A DNA stretch of 64,000 nucleotides from assembly GCA_963678675.1 (NCBI GenBank), contig OY783196.1, positions 25,832,827-25,896,826 of the forward strand, written 5' to 3'. Position numbers and translations under genes: made by a program. Of the stretch, positions 33,128 to 43,860 are shown piece after piece. Origin of the DNA: Xiphydria camelus. Its lineage: Eukaryota; Arthropoda; Insecta; Hymenoptera; Xiphydriidae. The first letter of the stretch is position 1, and every line of letters starts with the position of its first letter. The notes beneath the pieces were generated by a model. It ran no database searches. It was given only the letters and a program-made list of their open reading frames with translations, and was not told the DNA's origin.

Positions 33128-33273
33128 GCATTGAGAAAAATAATTAGGTTAAAATGATAAAACACATTAAATGATTCTAAGCAAGAATAGGTCCGTTTAA
33201 CCAAGCGGTTTGTTCACCATCTCCAGGATTTTAGTTAAATTGTGACCGAGTTATTTTTCTTTTTCGCTGTGCT
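33128..33273 (+). mobile_element. family A MITE, internally deleted copy A4
   Basis: Plus orientation: CATTGAGAAAAATAATTAGG and TTAAAATGATAAAACACATT at the left; TTCACCATCTCCAGGATTTT and CGAGTTATTTTTC at the right. About 100 bases of the middle are missing compared with A2 or A10. Confidence 0.85.
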
Positions 33274-35609
33274 TATATTAAATATATGTTTAGCATTTTA
33301 TTTGCAGTACTTCCAAATCATGTAATTTCGTAAATATGCTGGCTATTGATGACTCATAAAGTGCACAACCTTGATGATGAGCTAATACTGCTTAAACTTG
33401 TACAGTTTACGTACATTCATCTATCCGGATCGAAACGCAAAATCGGGTCGGGCTTTCAGTACGTTTTATCGGTCGCGGGCGACTCGCGTGCGAAACCGAG
33501 CCAGACGCGACACTCGCTCGTCGCGAAAAATGTAAGGAAAGCAGGGAGAGATCGCGCGCGCGCGGGCGAGGCGATTGTTACGCTCGTCGTCTTTTCTTTC
33601 CGCGTCGCGACGAACTTCCGCGCCGTAACCGCGCCTCGCGTACCGCCCGGGGCGCTCGCTTTCGCGCGGATGGGACTTTTGTCGCGGAAGCTGGAAAAAG
33701 AATGGCGAGAAAAATTGCGTGGGCCGCGAATCGAGGCCGGCCAAGGGGAGCGCGAGGCGTGGAGGAGAAGGAGGAGGCTGGCGAGGAGAACACGGAGATG
33801 GGAGAGATCGGGTCTCTTCATCCTCCTCCTTTCGGATCCGCGTCGCGGAGGATCTCGTTCTTCGCACTAATCCTTCTCCGATGGAAAGATTTGACGGAGA
33901 GTAAAGAAGAGGCAGCTTCGATATGAGAGACAGAGAGAGAGAAAGAGAGAGATGGAAGACTGAAGACTGAGGAGAGACAGAGATAAGCCGGTATACGCGC
34001 TCTCGCTGCGCGCTTCGAGAGAAGGAGGAGCCGATTTTCGGGAAAAGCTTCGCGTGGGTGTTGCGCGATGCGCTGACGTAACGAGAACGACGCCGGTTCG
34101 GGGAGTCGGAGGGGAGTCGTCGGCTTACGCGATCCGGTTGACGAGACGGCGACCCCCGCGGCGGGCGAAACGGGTGGGCGCTATCAGAGATTGCTGTCGT
34201 TGACGGAAGGGTGGCGAGCGCGGTGAGACGCGCGGGTTGACGTACGCGGATCCGAGCAGGAAGAGGAAAGAACCGTCGTCTTCCACGCGCGGAGCGTTTC
34301 CCGGCAATTTTGACATTCGCGTCTCCTCGCGTTTCATTTTCGAAACGGGCGCGGGTACGTTTTCCTGGAATATCTCGCCCGCGCGCATTTACAGCCACTC
34401 GCGGCTATCTCGGCTTCCCTCCTTCGGCCGAGCGGAGTATTGGCGTTGCAATCAGCTACCCGCCGCGGAGCCGCGTCTATACCGCGGTGCGCGACTTCGA
34501 AACGACCGCGCGGCCAATGAGAGGGCGAGAATACCACCGCGGCGTTAATGTCTCTCGTTGGCTTACAGTCGCGCCGCTATATCACCGACATCCGAAACGA
34601 GCCGCGCGGGCCAAAGAAGCCTCCAATCGGGGAAGGAACTGCGGCGGTTCCAACTGCTCGAGTTGCACCCCCCCTCCCTCCCATTGAGATCGGCTCGGAG
34701 TTGGTCGCGCGGTGCAAACACGAGAGCGGCCGACGCGCGGTACGAGTTTATACCTCGCCACACCAGACCGGAAGCGAAGAACCACATCACACGTCGACAC
34801 TACTCTCGACCGCGTTAGCTCCCGTATATCCTCTCCGCCTCCTATCGCGAATGTAGTTCTCGAGTTGCTCGTCGCGGATAGGTGGGGGGAGAGCGGTCTA
34901 ACCGGAACCCGAACCCGCGCGCTGCGGTACGACTGTGCGCGCGCGCGCGCGCGGCCGACTGTTTGGACAGCTAACTAACCTAGGTTTGGAATAAAGGTTC
35001 GGCTGAAAAAGAAGAAGCGCGCATACGTCCGGAGGTTAGCCGAGTGGCGGCGCATTAGCGTCCGCACCGGAGCGGCTAATTCTCCTCGAAAATCCAAATG
35101 CGCGCGCGCGCGTCTGAGTCCGCCTTCGCCCCCAAATTGCCGGTGTAATTGCGGCGACGCTCCTCTCTTTTTCCGATCCCCCAACTCCACCGCCGCCCTT
35201 CGACCGAGCGCTCGCGCGCGCGTCGTACACACCGTGAAATATCAAGTAAATAGCGGCGCGCGGGCCGGAGGATCGGCGTAGCTGGCGAGACTCCAAGCCA
35301 TCGGCATCGGCCAGATTCTAGGAGTTCCTACGTAGCCCCGCGCGCGCGCGCGCGCGCGACCCCAGGCAAATAGGCTGACCTTATTTGGTTGCGGGTTGGG
35401 CGGCGGGAAAAACTGTCGTGTCCCCGTGCGCGCGACGGCGTCTCTCGCGCTGGAGTCGATTCGCGGGGAGAGCTGCTCCGCGCGACGGCGAAATTTATAT
35501 CGCGAGAGGGGGTATCGCCGCCCCGCGGGAAAACGGACACGGGGTCGCTCGAATCGTGCGGGCGCGCGTGAACGTCTTAGCGTACTGCAGATTCTGATAC
35601 CATCATTCC
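33274..35609. other. very CpG-rich non-coding stretch
   Basis: Includes CG-alternating runs at about 34938-34952 and 35339-35358, and a purine-rich patch at 33929-33950. Overlapping frames reach 310 codons (33466-34398, minus strand) with strongly Arg/Ser-biased composition. The density of CpG would suit a promoter or 5' exon, but no start site, TATA element or exon could be supported. Confidence 0.4.
35032..35087 (+). repeat. 56-nt hairpin-forming sequence
   Basis: GAGG-TTAGCCG-A-GTGGCGG pairs with TCCGCAC-CGGAG-CGGCTAA-TTCT-CCTC, leaving a loop of about 10 bases. The left arm resembles the start of a class II tRNA (TAGCCGAGTGG), but there is no T-arm or 3' acceptor partner, so it is not a tRNA gene. 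Confidence 0.5.
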
Positions 35610-35880
35610 GCGCTGAGAGAGATAATTAGGTTAAGACGACGAAACGCGTCTGACTAAATGCGTTTAGTTATTCCAACTGGAAACACTGCTCGGTTGAACC
35701 AACTATTTCGATATCCTAAAATCAAATGTTTAATTATTCCGACCAAACATTTAGTTATTCCAATACAAGGTTGGCAGTCGAACCAAATATATAAATGGAG
35801 GATCCATATTTCATCAAACGGCTTGATTATTGTCTCCAGAATTTTGGTTAAGTTGGCAAAGCTATTTTTCTCAGTGTACA
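35610..35880 (+). mobile_element. family A MITE, copy A5
   Basis: Plus orientation, full length: CGCTGAGAGAGATAATTAGG, CGAAACGCGTCTGAC, TTTAGTTATTCCAACTGG, ACCAACTATTTCGATAT, ATGGAGGATCCATATTTCAT, TTGTCTCCAGAATTTTGG and GCTATTTTTCTCAGTGTA. Confidence 0.9.
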
Positions 35881-36647
35881 GCCAATCTGAAAGAATAAAA
35901 TCTTAAATAGAGTTGTCAGTCTTATTTAGAGTCTTTGGTATAAAGTCTTTTACGAAACTGTGTCGTCCATTCGTTGATCCACCATTCCTCTTTGTAGTCA
36001 AAAAAAAACTGAACTACGATGTTTAAAAGACTAATTCCCGCTGCTAAATATATCAGTGATATAGAATCGATCGTTTTTCGGCGACGGCGATACGACCGCT
36101 ACGCGTATCAGTCCCGTTACTCATATGCGCGAGGATTTTCCGAGAAAAGCGAGCAGGAAATTAAATATAAGCTTCTCCCCCCCCCCCCCCCCTGCAACGA
36201 TTGCGATTTATTTCCACGCGCGAACTTTTGAACTCGTCCTCGCGAGAAGAAAGAGGAAAGGGAGGACCGCAACGCGAATCTCTCTGGTTCACGGAAGCCG
36301 GCATCGGAAACCGATCGAACCGAAGTGTATTGGAAAGTTAATTGGTCTCGCCGTGGAAAATGATGTCTTCGTCTTTCCCGGTTGAACGACCGCTGCAACG
36401 GTCGCGCGTTTTTACACCGCGAAAGATCCCGTAACCGAGCGAGGTTTTCACGCGGACGATTCGAAAAAGCCGAACGGATACGGCGCGGGTCAATTAATTC
36501 CCGCCTCGTGCCGTTACGCACCTGATATATATCGTCACTATAGCGATTTCTGGAAAATTTTTGATCGATTCGGTAAAAAGCGACGACCTATAGGAATCCT
36601 TGTTAGGAATTGCTGACACGACGAATCCAACGCGAACCTCTCTAAAC
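35881..36647. other. non-coding stretch with a poly-C run
   Basis: AT-rich to about 36070, then CpG-rich. C run at 36177-36192 (16 bp). No supported gene. Confidence 0.4.
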
Positions 36648-36845
36648 ACTGTAAACAAATTTGTAATTTTAATACACTTTTATATAAAACTTTTTCCCGA
36701 TATGTGATTATAAAAATCAATATATTTCCTCATGAAATTACTCTTATAAATTTCATTACGAAGTATATTAATTTTCATAATCACGCATTGGATAAAAGCT
36801 TTATATACAGTTGCCTTAAATTTAATACAAATTTTTTTACAGTGC
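36648..36845. mobile_element. 198-bp palindromic MITE P
   Basis: Ends CACTGTAAACAAATTTGTAA and ACAAATTTTTTTACAGTG. The arms pair almost to the centre: TTATATAAAACTTTTTCCCG against GGATAAAAGCTTTATATAC, and TGTGATTATAAAAATCAATA against TATTAATTTTCATAATCACG. AT-rich, non-coding. Lies about 20 bp left of a larger inverted-repeat element. Confidence 0.8.
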
Positions 36846-36866
36846 ACGTAACAAAAAGGTTTTTCC

Positions 36867-38025
36867 AGTTTCACCAAACTAGGTTTCGTTGAGAACTTTT
36901 TGCCATCATGAGAAAATTATCATCCGCGACGACAAGATACGTCCAACAGCAAATGCACACAATCGCAGTGAAAGATTCTTACTATTACACCGGAAAGAAA
37001 AAATCAGGAAAAATTACCGTGCTTGGCAGTGAAATCGTGGTGCAAGCGGCACTTTCTGGGTTTTTTCTTGGTGAACGAAGGAAAAATTCACAGTTACACT
37101 GGAATAATTACTGTACACATGCTAAAATTTTTACTACACTGCAGAACAAAAATTCTTGAACAGCACAGTAAAATTTCCGTGACTTAGACATTTTCTCGTG
37201 CTGCGAAATACTTTTTCTTGATTTTCTGTTAAATATTATGAGAAAATCGTGCAATTTTCTCGTGCTAGAGAGCACCGGAATTTTTCCGGTGCTGTCGCAG
37301 AAAATCACTGCCGATTGTTGCCGAATGGCCATTCGGGCCTGTTCGTTTGCCCTGCTACGCGAGACAGGGCCGCGTCTAACGAGGGGCCATTTCGTGCCAC
37401 GCACGAATGCGCACTGGCTATGGGGTGCCAAAAGGCCTCATCATCTAGAAGCGGCCCTGACCCGAGAGTAAAGAGAAAGTATCTAACCTTGATACCTACC
37501 CTTTGCCGAGGGTACGTCTGAGGCAGGAAGGCGTATACGAGAGGCAGTTCGTTTCCAGACTTTTAGCGAGACAGTCGCTAAACAGCGCGCTACCCCAAGA
37601 CAGCCCCGCTAGTCTTTTTCATTTCCCTGTATTTTCAACAAACTACATTCTTAACGATTTGCGAAATGTAGTCTAACCGCGGCCTACCTACACCTCTCTT
37701 TTTTTCCTGCTTCTACTTCTAAGATGTCTCTTAGCAGCCTCTCCTTGTTAGTAAGAACAACGCATGCGCGCTAGTCTTTCTTTTTCACCGAAATTTTACC
37801 GTGCCAGTACCAGAATTTTTCAGGTGCATGCGCACCAGACTTTTTCTTGGTCTGGACGTTTGCACCACGATTCAGGGACAGCACGGTAATTTTTCTTGAA
37901 CTTTCCCTGGAAAATTTCTGGATTTTTTCTTTCCGCGTGTACTGGGCATATCTTATACCCCGCCACGGATAATATTTTGGTCACGCTCTAGCAAAAAATT
38001 CTCAGCAAAACCAAGTTTCGTTATG
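36867..38025. mobile_element. 1.16-kb element T with long diverged inverted ends
   Basis: The left end (CCAAACTAGGTTTCGTTGAG, AACTTTTTGCC) and right end (GCAAAAAATTCTCAGCAAAA, CCAAGTTTCGTTATG) are inverted. Shared inner words include GGAAAGAAAAAATC, AAAAATTACCGTGCT and ATCGTGGTGCAA, so arms are at least 150 bp with indels. The centre (about 37270-37780) is unique and non-repetitive but has no convincing coding frame. Probably a non-autonomous DNA transposon; family not determined. Confidence 0.65.
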
Positions 38026-39089
38026 ATTGCGAGATACGAATTGTTTTCCGTGTATAATCATGAGCGATATGAGACTTTTCCGGTCGACGCGCGCTCGCGG
38101 CCGATAACGAGGAGGCGAGTCCGCAAAACTACGAGTCGCGCACGCGCCCTCCCCCCTCCACCCTCCACCACGGGGCGACGCGCGCGCGCTTTCCCGTTAA
38201 TTGGATACGAGAGAATGGAAAATGAAGTTTCTATGGACTCTCTCGCCGCGTATATAGGACTAGGTGCGCCATCGCGCGTGGCGAACAAAAAACGGGAAGT
38301 GTCGCGGTGTCTCCCCCCCCCCCGACGGCTGCACCGTGACGTCCTGCACTCGAAACCCCCGTCGCGGCTAACGGCTCCCACCTACCTATAAACGGGATCT
38401 CTCCCTTTTCTGTAATTCGACTCTCCCTTCCCACCCCCTCGCAAGACACCACTGCGAGTTTGCCGACACTTATGGAGCTTCCGGCGGTGAAACCTGTCCT
38501 CGAGCGTGCAATTTCATTACGTAAACTCCATTTGTGCGATCGCCTCTGGGGGTAAGAAGAGACCGGGGGGGGAGGAAGGCAAAGCGCGACGAGGCCGAGA
38601 CTCGAAATTTCGCCTGTCGATCTTGGGGATGCTTCGCGACTCAGCGCGCGTTTCATTCGTCGAGCCTTTCTTTCTCTATTGTGTTTCTTCTCGTGTTCTT
38701 CGCGACCGACTTGCTCTTTTTTTCACTCGCAGCCCATATAATAGCGTGTATACCCACTTATACGTTTCGTGCAACGCGTCAGACACACGCGTGACGCATA
38801 AGGCCCTGCGCGTGCGGAAAGCCGCCACTTAAATGCCGGAATAATAATTAAGTCGAGTTGGAGTCGAACGACGAGGCGGAACGAGGTAGTTAAAATAGTA
38901 CGGTCGAAAAATAAGCGCGCGTATTAATGCGGAGGGTCAGCCGCGTTCGTCGAGTGTCGCGCGCGAGACTGTTGGAGCGACGTCTGACGATTTTCGCAGC
39001 TTTTCCCCGTCAAGACCTCCCGGCCGTCGTGTAATTCAAGGTATAACGTACGCGAGGAGCCTATATAGCACGGGGACCGTTTATATACC
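38026..39089. other. CpG-rich non-coding stretch, nothing identified
   Basis: Contains a C run at about 38312-38320. Frames on both strands overlap and lack motifs. Confidence 0.4.
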
Positions 39090-39335
39090 TACGCTGAGAA
39101 AAAAGTATGGTAATATAGATCTGACTAAAATAGCGGTCACGGGCGGGGGAACGCAGATCAAGTTGCTTAAACTAATAATTTGTTAAATTTGAATAACTTG
39201 CTATACGTCTTGTTTCCGTCAAACGATTTTTAATCGTCACACAACCAAATTATTCAATTCAAGTAACCAAATCAACGTTCCCCCGTCCGCGACCGTCAAT
39301 TTAGTTAAATCTACTATTTTTTTTCTCTCTGTGTA
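39090..39335 (+). mobile_element. family C MITE, copy C3 (best-preserved)
   Basis: Ends TACGCTGAGAAAAAAGTATG and TACTATTTTTTTTCTCTCTGTG. Inner landmarks: GATCTGACTAAAATAG, GGTCACGGGCGGGGGAACGC with its inverted partner CGTTCCCCCGTCCGCGACC, and AACAACCAAATTATT-like words. About 246 bp with subterminal inverted repeats, non-coding. Confidence 0.85.
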
Positions 39336-39723
39336 GATATATCTGCTGCAACAGCTGCAATATAACCGAAGCACCGTACTTCCTGGTGAGAAGGGGAAAA
39401 GCCGATCGCCGTCGCGCGATATTATCAGTTTTTGATATTAATTACAACAGGATGCAGCGGAAGTTGCAAGAGTAGCGCGCGCTTACCGATATTATATCGG
39501 AGGAGGATCTACGGTAAGCCCTTCCCCGCTATAGGTATGCGCTTATTAATCGAGAGAGATCGCTTTTATCGGCGTTTTTGTTTGATCGCTCGTACGAAGC
39601 GCCGTGGAGGGTAGGTCCTCCTAGCCGTAGTTTTTCCCGTGAATGATATTGCGCGCTGAAAACTGTCAAAGGAAAGTGATATCCGCGATGGTATGGACTG
39701 CATACGCAATCGCGGTACCGATA
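39336..39723. other. non-coding stretch, nothing identified
   Basis: Mixed composition between two mobile elements; no supported gene. Confidence 0.4.
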
Positions 39724-40216
39724 CCCATGCGGAAAAATTCGACATATCTTACAAATCATCCATATGTGGATCTGGTCACATATGGATTAGACAGGATTTC
39801 TTTATTAACCGTATACGAACTATATATATGGATTATATATGCAAACATTCAAAAATCCAAATACTATAGTACTTATACTCGGTTAATATAGAAATCATAT
39901 ATGAGGGGGTCAGTGGAAAAGTGGTACAAGTCACAATTTTGAATTATTTGAGTTAACTGCCAAAATGCATAGTTAAAGTAAATATCTGTTTAGAAAAAAA
40001 AGTGGTATAAGTGGAAACCATACCATTGTACACTTATGCCATTTTTTTTTTCGAAACAGATATTTACTTTAACTATATGCATTTTTGCAGTTAACTCAAA
40101 TAATCCAAATTGTCACTTGTGTACCACTTTTCCACTGACCCCCTCATATAATTCATATATAACCAAATCCACATATGTGGACTGTATACAAATTATATAG
40201 GACTTTTCCGCCTGGG
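39724..40216. mobile_element. family G AT-rich element, copy G1, interrupted by F
   Basis: Ends CCCATGCGGAAAAATTCGAC and CTTTTCCGCCTGGG. Inside are CCACATATGTGG-type words on both sides and the subterminal stretch AACCAAATCCACATATG at the right. Element F is inserted at about 39905-40145. The ends match G2 (40.7 kb) and G3 (61.9 kb). The flanks GATA and TATA leave room for a TA duplication, as in Tc1/mariner elements. Non-coding. Confidence 0.75.
39905..40145. mobile_element. near-perfect 241-bp palindromic MITE F inside G1
   Basis: Arms of about 110 bp: TGAGGGGGTCAGTGGAAAAG / CTTTTCCACTGACCCCCTCA, TAATTTGAGTTAACTGC-like / GCAGTTAACTCAAATAA, and AGTTAAAGTAAATATCTGTT / ACAGATATTTACTTTAACT. 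The loop contains TATAAGTGGAAACCATACCA. Flanked by TATA on both sides, which could be a TA or TATA duplication. High arm identity suggests a recent insertion. Confidence 0.85.
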
Positions 40217-40715
40217 TATATCGGACTTTTTAGGGGATTTTATTCCCACCTATTACAAACTTCGTCTCCGTAGGACAAAATTTCGCGAATAACCGAGATG
40301 ATCGCCGCTGAAGACAACGTCGACGGTTGACGTAGGTTAGCTCCTGATCCGCGGCGCGTAAAATACCTACGTGCCTGGATTAAGGTGCAGTGCAAGAAAT
40401 TCGTCCCGCATCTACATATATGTATACCGACCGCTCGTCTCGACGAACGCGCGGCAGGTGGCTTAAGGCATCGACCGAGAGAATTATTATTATTATTATT
40501 ATGACTTGGTTCACGGAACAAGTCGCCTACCTTGCGATTCGTTCTGCCTCGCCCGACTTCCGGAACTCGCGCCCACGCGCTTCCTGGCCTAGGGTTTTCG
40601 TGGAACTGAGAAATATCCGTGAAACGGCGAACCATTGTGTAGTTTCGCTGCTCAAAGTCATTCGGCCCCTTCGATCTCGCGTCGTGATATAACGTATTCG
40701 ACGATTACGCGTTAT
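40217..40715. other. non-coding stretch with a short ATT array
   Basis: (ATT)n run at about 40482-40501 and an otherwise unremarkable CpG-rich sequence. No supported gene. Confidence 0.4.
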
Positions 40716-41162
40716 TCGTACGAAAAAGTTCTATATATTTTGTATACTGTCCACGTATGGATTTGATCATATATTGATTATATATGATCTCTATATTAAC
40801 CATGTAAGGACAATATACAGATTTTTTTAAATGCTTGTATTATGCATATAATTCATATATAGTCTGTACCATATGAGGCTAAACTTACTCGCCAGGAAAG
40901 AAACTTCAATCACTATTATCTCATAACCTATGAGACTTTTGGCTCATATTTGTATAATACTTTTTTGAAGATTACGTTTCAATCTACAATAAAGTCTCAT
41001 ATCGATATAGGCAAAAAATTCATAAATAATGAGATAATAGTGATTCGAGTTTCTTTCCTGGCGAGTAAGTTTAGCCTCGCATGGCATCTGGTTAATACAG
41101 AAATCATACATGATCCACACATATGGATTGTATACAAAGTATATAGAACTTTTCCGCCTGGG
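40716..41162. mobile_element. family G element, copy G2, interrupted by E2c
   Basis: Left end reads GTACGAAAAAGTTCTATATA (the CCCAGGCGG start is decayed); right end AGAACTTTTCCGCCTGGG. Inner words ATGGATTTGATCATATATTG and ATCCACACATATGGATTGTA match G1 and G3. The E2 palindrome sits in it at 40876-41077. Confidence 0.75.
40876..41077. mobile_element. palindromic MITE E2, copy E2c, inside G2
   Basis: Ends AGGCTAAACTTACTCGCCAG and CTGGCGAGTAAGTTTAGCCT, perfect inverted repeats of 20 bp. Left flank CATATG (40870-40875), right flank CGCATG (41078-41083), so the duplication has mutated. Non-coding; arms pair nearly to the centre. Confidence 0.9.
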
Positions 41163-41474
41163 CACAGCTGAAAAAAAAATATAGCGAAAAAATGATTTCA
41201 TAAAATTCTTCAAATTCTCCGAATTTTTCCTCCCTTTTTTACGACTCGTGTCTTATTTCTCGCGCGATGGTTTGATACCACGATAAAATAATGACAAGAA
41301 AGAAGCGTCGTCAATGGGCACCTGAAAATTCGTTCGACGCTTTTTACCAGATTTCAACATTTTACAGCCGCTTTCAGCCGCCACAAATTTGTAGATAGGT
41401 ACGAGCTGTACACGAGGGTTCGTGCTCGATTTGGCAAACTGATTACTCCCCGACGGACAACGATAATAGCGGTT
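41163..41474. other. non-coding stretch, nothing identified
   Basis: AT-rich at the left, mixed at the right. No exon or repeat supported. Confidence 0.4.
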
Positions 41475-41573
41475 GTGGTCGCCCGGTGGTAGCTCAAACG
41501 CGGAAACGCGCCGGGCAAAGGTTCAGTTCCCTGGTTCCTTCCACCGGGATCGACACTACCCGGACGCGACCAC
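41475..41573 (+). other. multibranched foldback sequence with Pol III-like boxes
   Basis: Nested pairing: GTGGTCGC (41475-41482) with GCGACCAC (41566-41573); CCGGTGG (41483-41489) with CCACCGG (41541-41547); and inside, CGCG-GAAA-CGCG (41499-41510). TAGCTCAAACG at 41490-41500 fits the Pol III A-box TRGYNNARNNG. GGTTCAGTTCC at 41520-41530 differs from the B-box by one base. Spacing is shorter than in a tRNA and the T-arm does not pair, so it is not a tRNA gene. It may be a decayed tRNA-derived sequence, a structured RNA or a mini-palindrome. Confidence 0.35.
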
Positions 41574-42511
41574 TTTATAATTCGACTAATCTACCCTCGC
41601 GTTTGAATTTTTGAATCACTCAAGTTCACCGCGAAGTCTCCGAGAACACCTCTGGCACTACTTTAATACTGTACTCCTTCGCTTCCGCAACAATTATTAC
41701 GACCATTATAATCGATAAAGCGACAAGAAAAAAAGCATCCCCTACGAGCACATAGCTCGATATTTATTTACATTCATACAAAAAAGATCCCCCCACTCAC
41801 CCGGACAACTCGAGCCTTCCCGTGAGGCACCAAACGATTCATCTCGCGTCCACGCGCGAGTATCGCTGCAGCCTCGTATAAATGTAAATAGCGGGAGCCC
41901 TTCTCGATCCTGCGAAGGCGAACCAAAGATTCGACATAGCGGTCGCTCAATAACGCCGCGCCGTTCTCTATATACCCCGATGACAAAAGCACGAGCGAAA
42001 TTGAATTTCCGTCCCCGATGTAATCCCCGATTGGTTCGAATCGGTTCAAATTGGCCGTTCATCTCAGTCCGTGGAGGCGGTACAATAGCAGACATACCGA
42101 CGCGGATAGATATGCCTGTACAGCCTCACTGCTAGGCGTTTCACGTCCGGCCGCGTTCCGCGGCGCGATGTACGATCGATTCGCGAAGACGCTTCCACGG
42201 CCGACGCGACGTCGCCAGGCACCGGGTCTCGTGTCGATAAAAAAATCGGCCGACAGTCGCGTATTTCGTACGTCGGGAGGGACGGGGCAAGAAACGTTCG
42301 ACGCGCGCGAAGACGACCCGCGGCTATCGAACGAGTCGCCGGGTTTATGACCCGGTACCAGCCCCGGAACTGGTTCCAGCGGAGCGTTTTTTATATCGCC
42401 CTTCTGGTGTTCCTCCAACGCGTCCGCCTTGCCCCTTTCGTTCCCTCGTTGTAGGCTGTTCACCCCCTCGTCATTGATTTCCACGGTATTATCGCGCTTA
42501 TTTTTACCTTA
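41574..42511. other. non-coding stretch, one weak exon-like segment rejected
   Basis: A minus-strand GTGAGT lies at about 41802-41807 behind an open frame, but two frames compete and no acceptor or ATG fits. Otherwise CpG-rich with nothing identified. Confidence 0.35.
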
Positions 42512-42766
42512 CGACACCGAGAAGACAGTCTATCAGTAGTTGACAAATGTAATTTTCGAGACACGGCGTAATAAATATTTCGTCAGGCTGAGAATATACA
42601 TGTTAATTATTCAAATGTTTATTTCATCCAAACGGTCGAAGGATCACATTGTATACCAAATAAATATCGTAACAGTTAACGAATATTTCCTTGATCCAAT
42701 AAAATGTTTATTTCCCCATATTCAAACAAACATTTATCAACTGCAATTGAACTACTTTCTCGGTAA
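42512..42766 (+). mobile_element. family B MITE, uninterrupted copy B2
   Basis: Ends CGACACCGAGAAGACAGT and ACTACTTTCTCGG. Inner landmarks shared with B1 at 55.2 kb: GTAGTTGACAAATGTAAT-like start, ATAAATATTTCGTC, ATATACATGTTAATTATT, TGTTTATTTCATCCAAA, ATAAATATCGTAACAG, ACGAATATTT and CAAACAAACATTTATC. About 255 bp, non-coding. Serves as the empty-site reference for the insertion in B1. Confidence 0.85.
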
Positions 42767-43627
42767 ACCTTTTCATTTTTACCGTCATATTTAAATGCCT
42801 TCCTTTTTACATTTTTACACTTCATACCATTAAACTGTATTCCATCTGACAAAGTGTTACTCTTGAAGAGGTCCTCTACATGAACGTTAAAAATATAAAC
42901 GCAAATTTCACCCCCCCCCCCTTTCCTCGTGCTCCAGCGCATAATAAACGATATTCTAATTTTAATTATAATTCTACCCTCCCCATCCCTCCCTTACCCT
43001 CTGCCCTCGCCATGGTCGTCTCTCGTCCCGCGCGCCTCTCCCTCCGAACGGTACGAGACGTTTCGTCTGTTTACACGAACGCGCCGCGCTGTAATAAGGA
43101 TGTACGCGCGCGCTCGGGGAGATCCAACAAAAGCATCTGGTCGCCTTTATACCTGTGTGCACGTCGTTTCGTATACGCGTCGGCGAAGGGTCGCGTATAC
43201 TCGCTCGAGCGCTTGTAACGTACACATACATATATACCACGAGTCGGTACATAACCTTCCCGGTTTCCTTCTCGACGCTCTGGAGAGGAGAGGAGTAGCT
43301 GTAATGAATACTGCATTAAACTAACATCGTGTTCCGCGGCGGCTCCGAGTTAGGAACGTTCAGACGGGACAGCGGGGGCGGCAACCACCTCGCGACTCCT
43401 CGTGGCTTCCCGGACGAACGCGATACACGTTGAGGTATATATACGCTCGGATGTTTTCCTATCCGAGTATCCCGCGCGCGCGCGTCGGAGGAAATTTAAA
43501 GTACTCGGAGGAAATCTCGGTGGTGGGTCGCGCGATTTGCTCCGGTGAATTTCTTAGGGCAGTCTCGATGCGGCGAGGAAGACGAGCGATGCGCGCCGCT
43601 TCGATGCTTCTGCGTACCACGCGAGAG
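42767..43627. other. non-coding stretch, nothing identified
   Basis: C run at 42911-42921; CpG-rich beyond 42960. Overlapping open frames on both strands without motifs. Confidence 0.4.
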
Positions 43628-43860
43628 CAATAATGAGGCTAAAATGACAAAACGCGTCCTCAACTCGTTTAATTGCTCTAACGAAAATACTGGTCAGTTT
43701 AACCAAATATCGAGGTGTTTCGACCAAATGTTTAGTTCTTCGAACTAAAAAGTGGTCAGTTCACGACTAAACGGATGAAGGATCCGTTTCACCAAACGGC
43801 TTGGTCATTATTGTCTCCGGGATTTTGGTCAGATCGACCAAATTATTCATCTCAGTGCAG
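43628..43860 (+). mobile_element. family A MITE, copy A6
   Basis: Plus orientation, left end worn (ATAATGAGGCTAAAATGACA), then AAACGCGTCCTCAACTCG, ACTGGTCAGTTTAACC, TTCGACCAAATGTTTAG, AAAAAGTGGTCAGTTC, TTATTGTCTCCGGGATTTTG and AAATTATTCATCTCAGTG. Confidence 0.85.

Noticed and set aside
33466..34398. 310-codon minus-strand open frame
   Set aside because: Low-complexity Ser/Arg/Pro translation including a GA/CT simple-repeat part that gives alternating Ser-Leu; overlapping frames on the other strand.
35036..35060. Sequence resembling the start of a Leu/Ser tRNA
   Set aside because: No anticodon arm, T-arm or matching 3' acceptor strand; it pairs instead as a simple hairpin.
41808..42049. Minus-strand open frame ending at a GTGAGT (peptide containing GSRYLHLYEAAAILARG)
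   Set aside because: No ATG in frame, an upstream stop, no good acceptor, and a competing frame with its own ATG.
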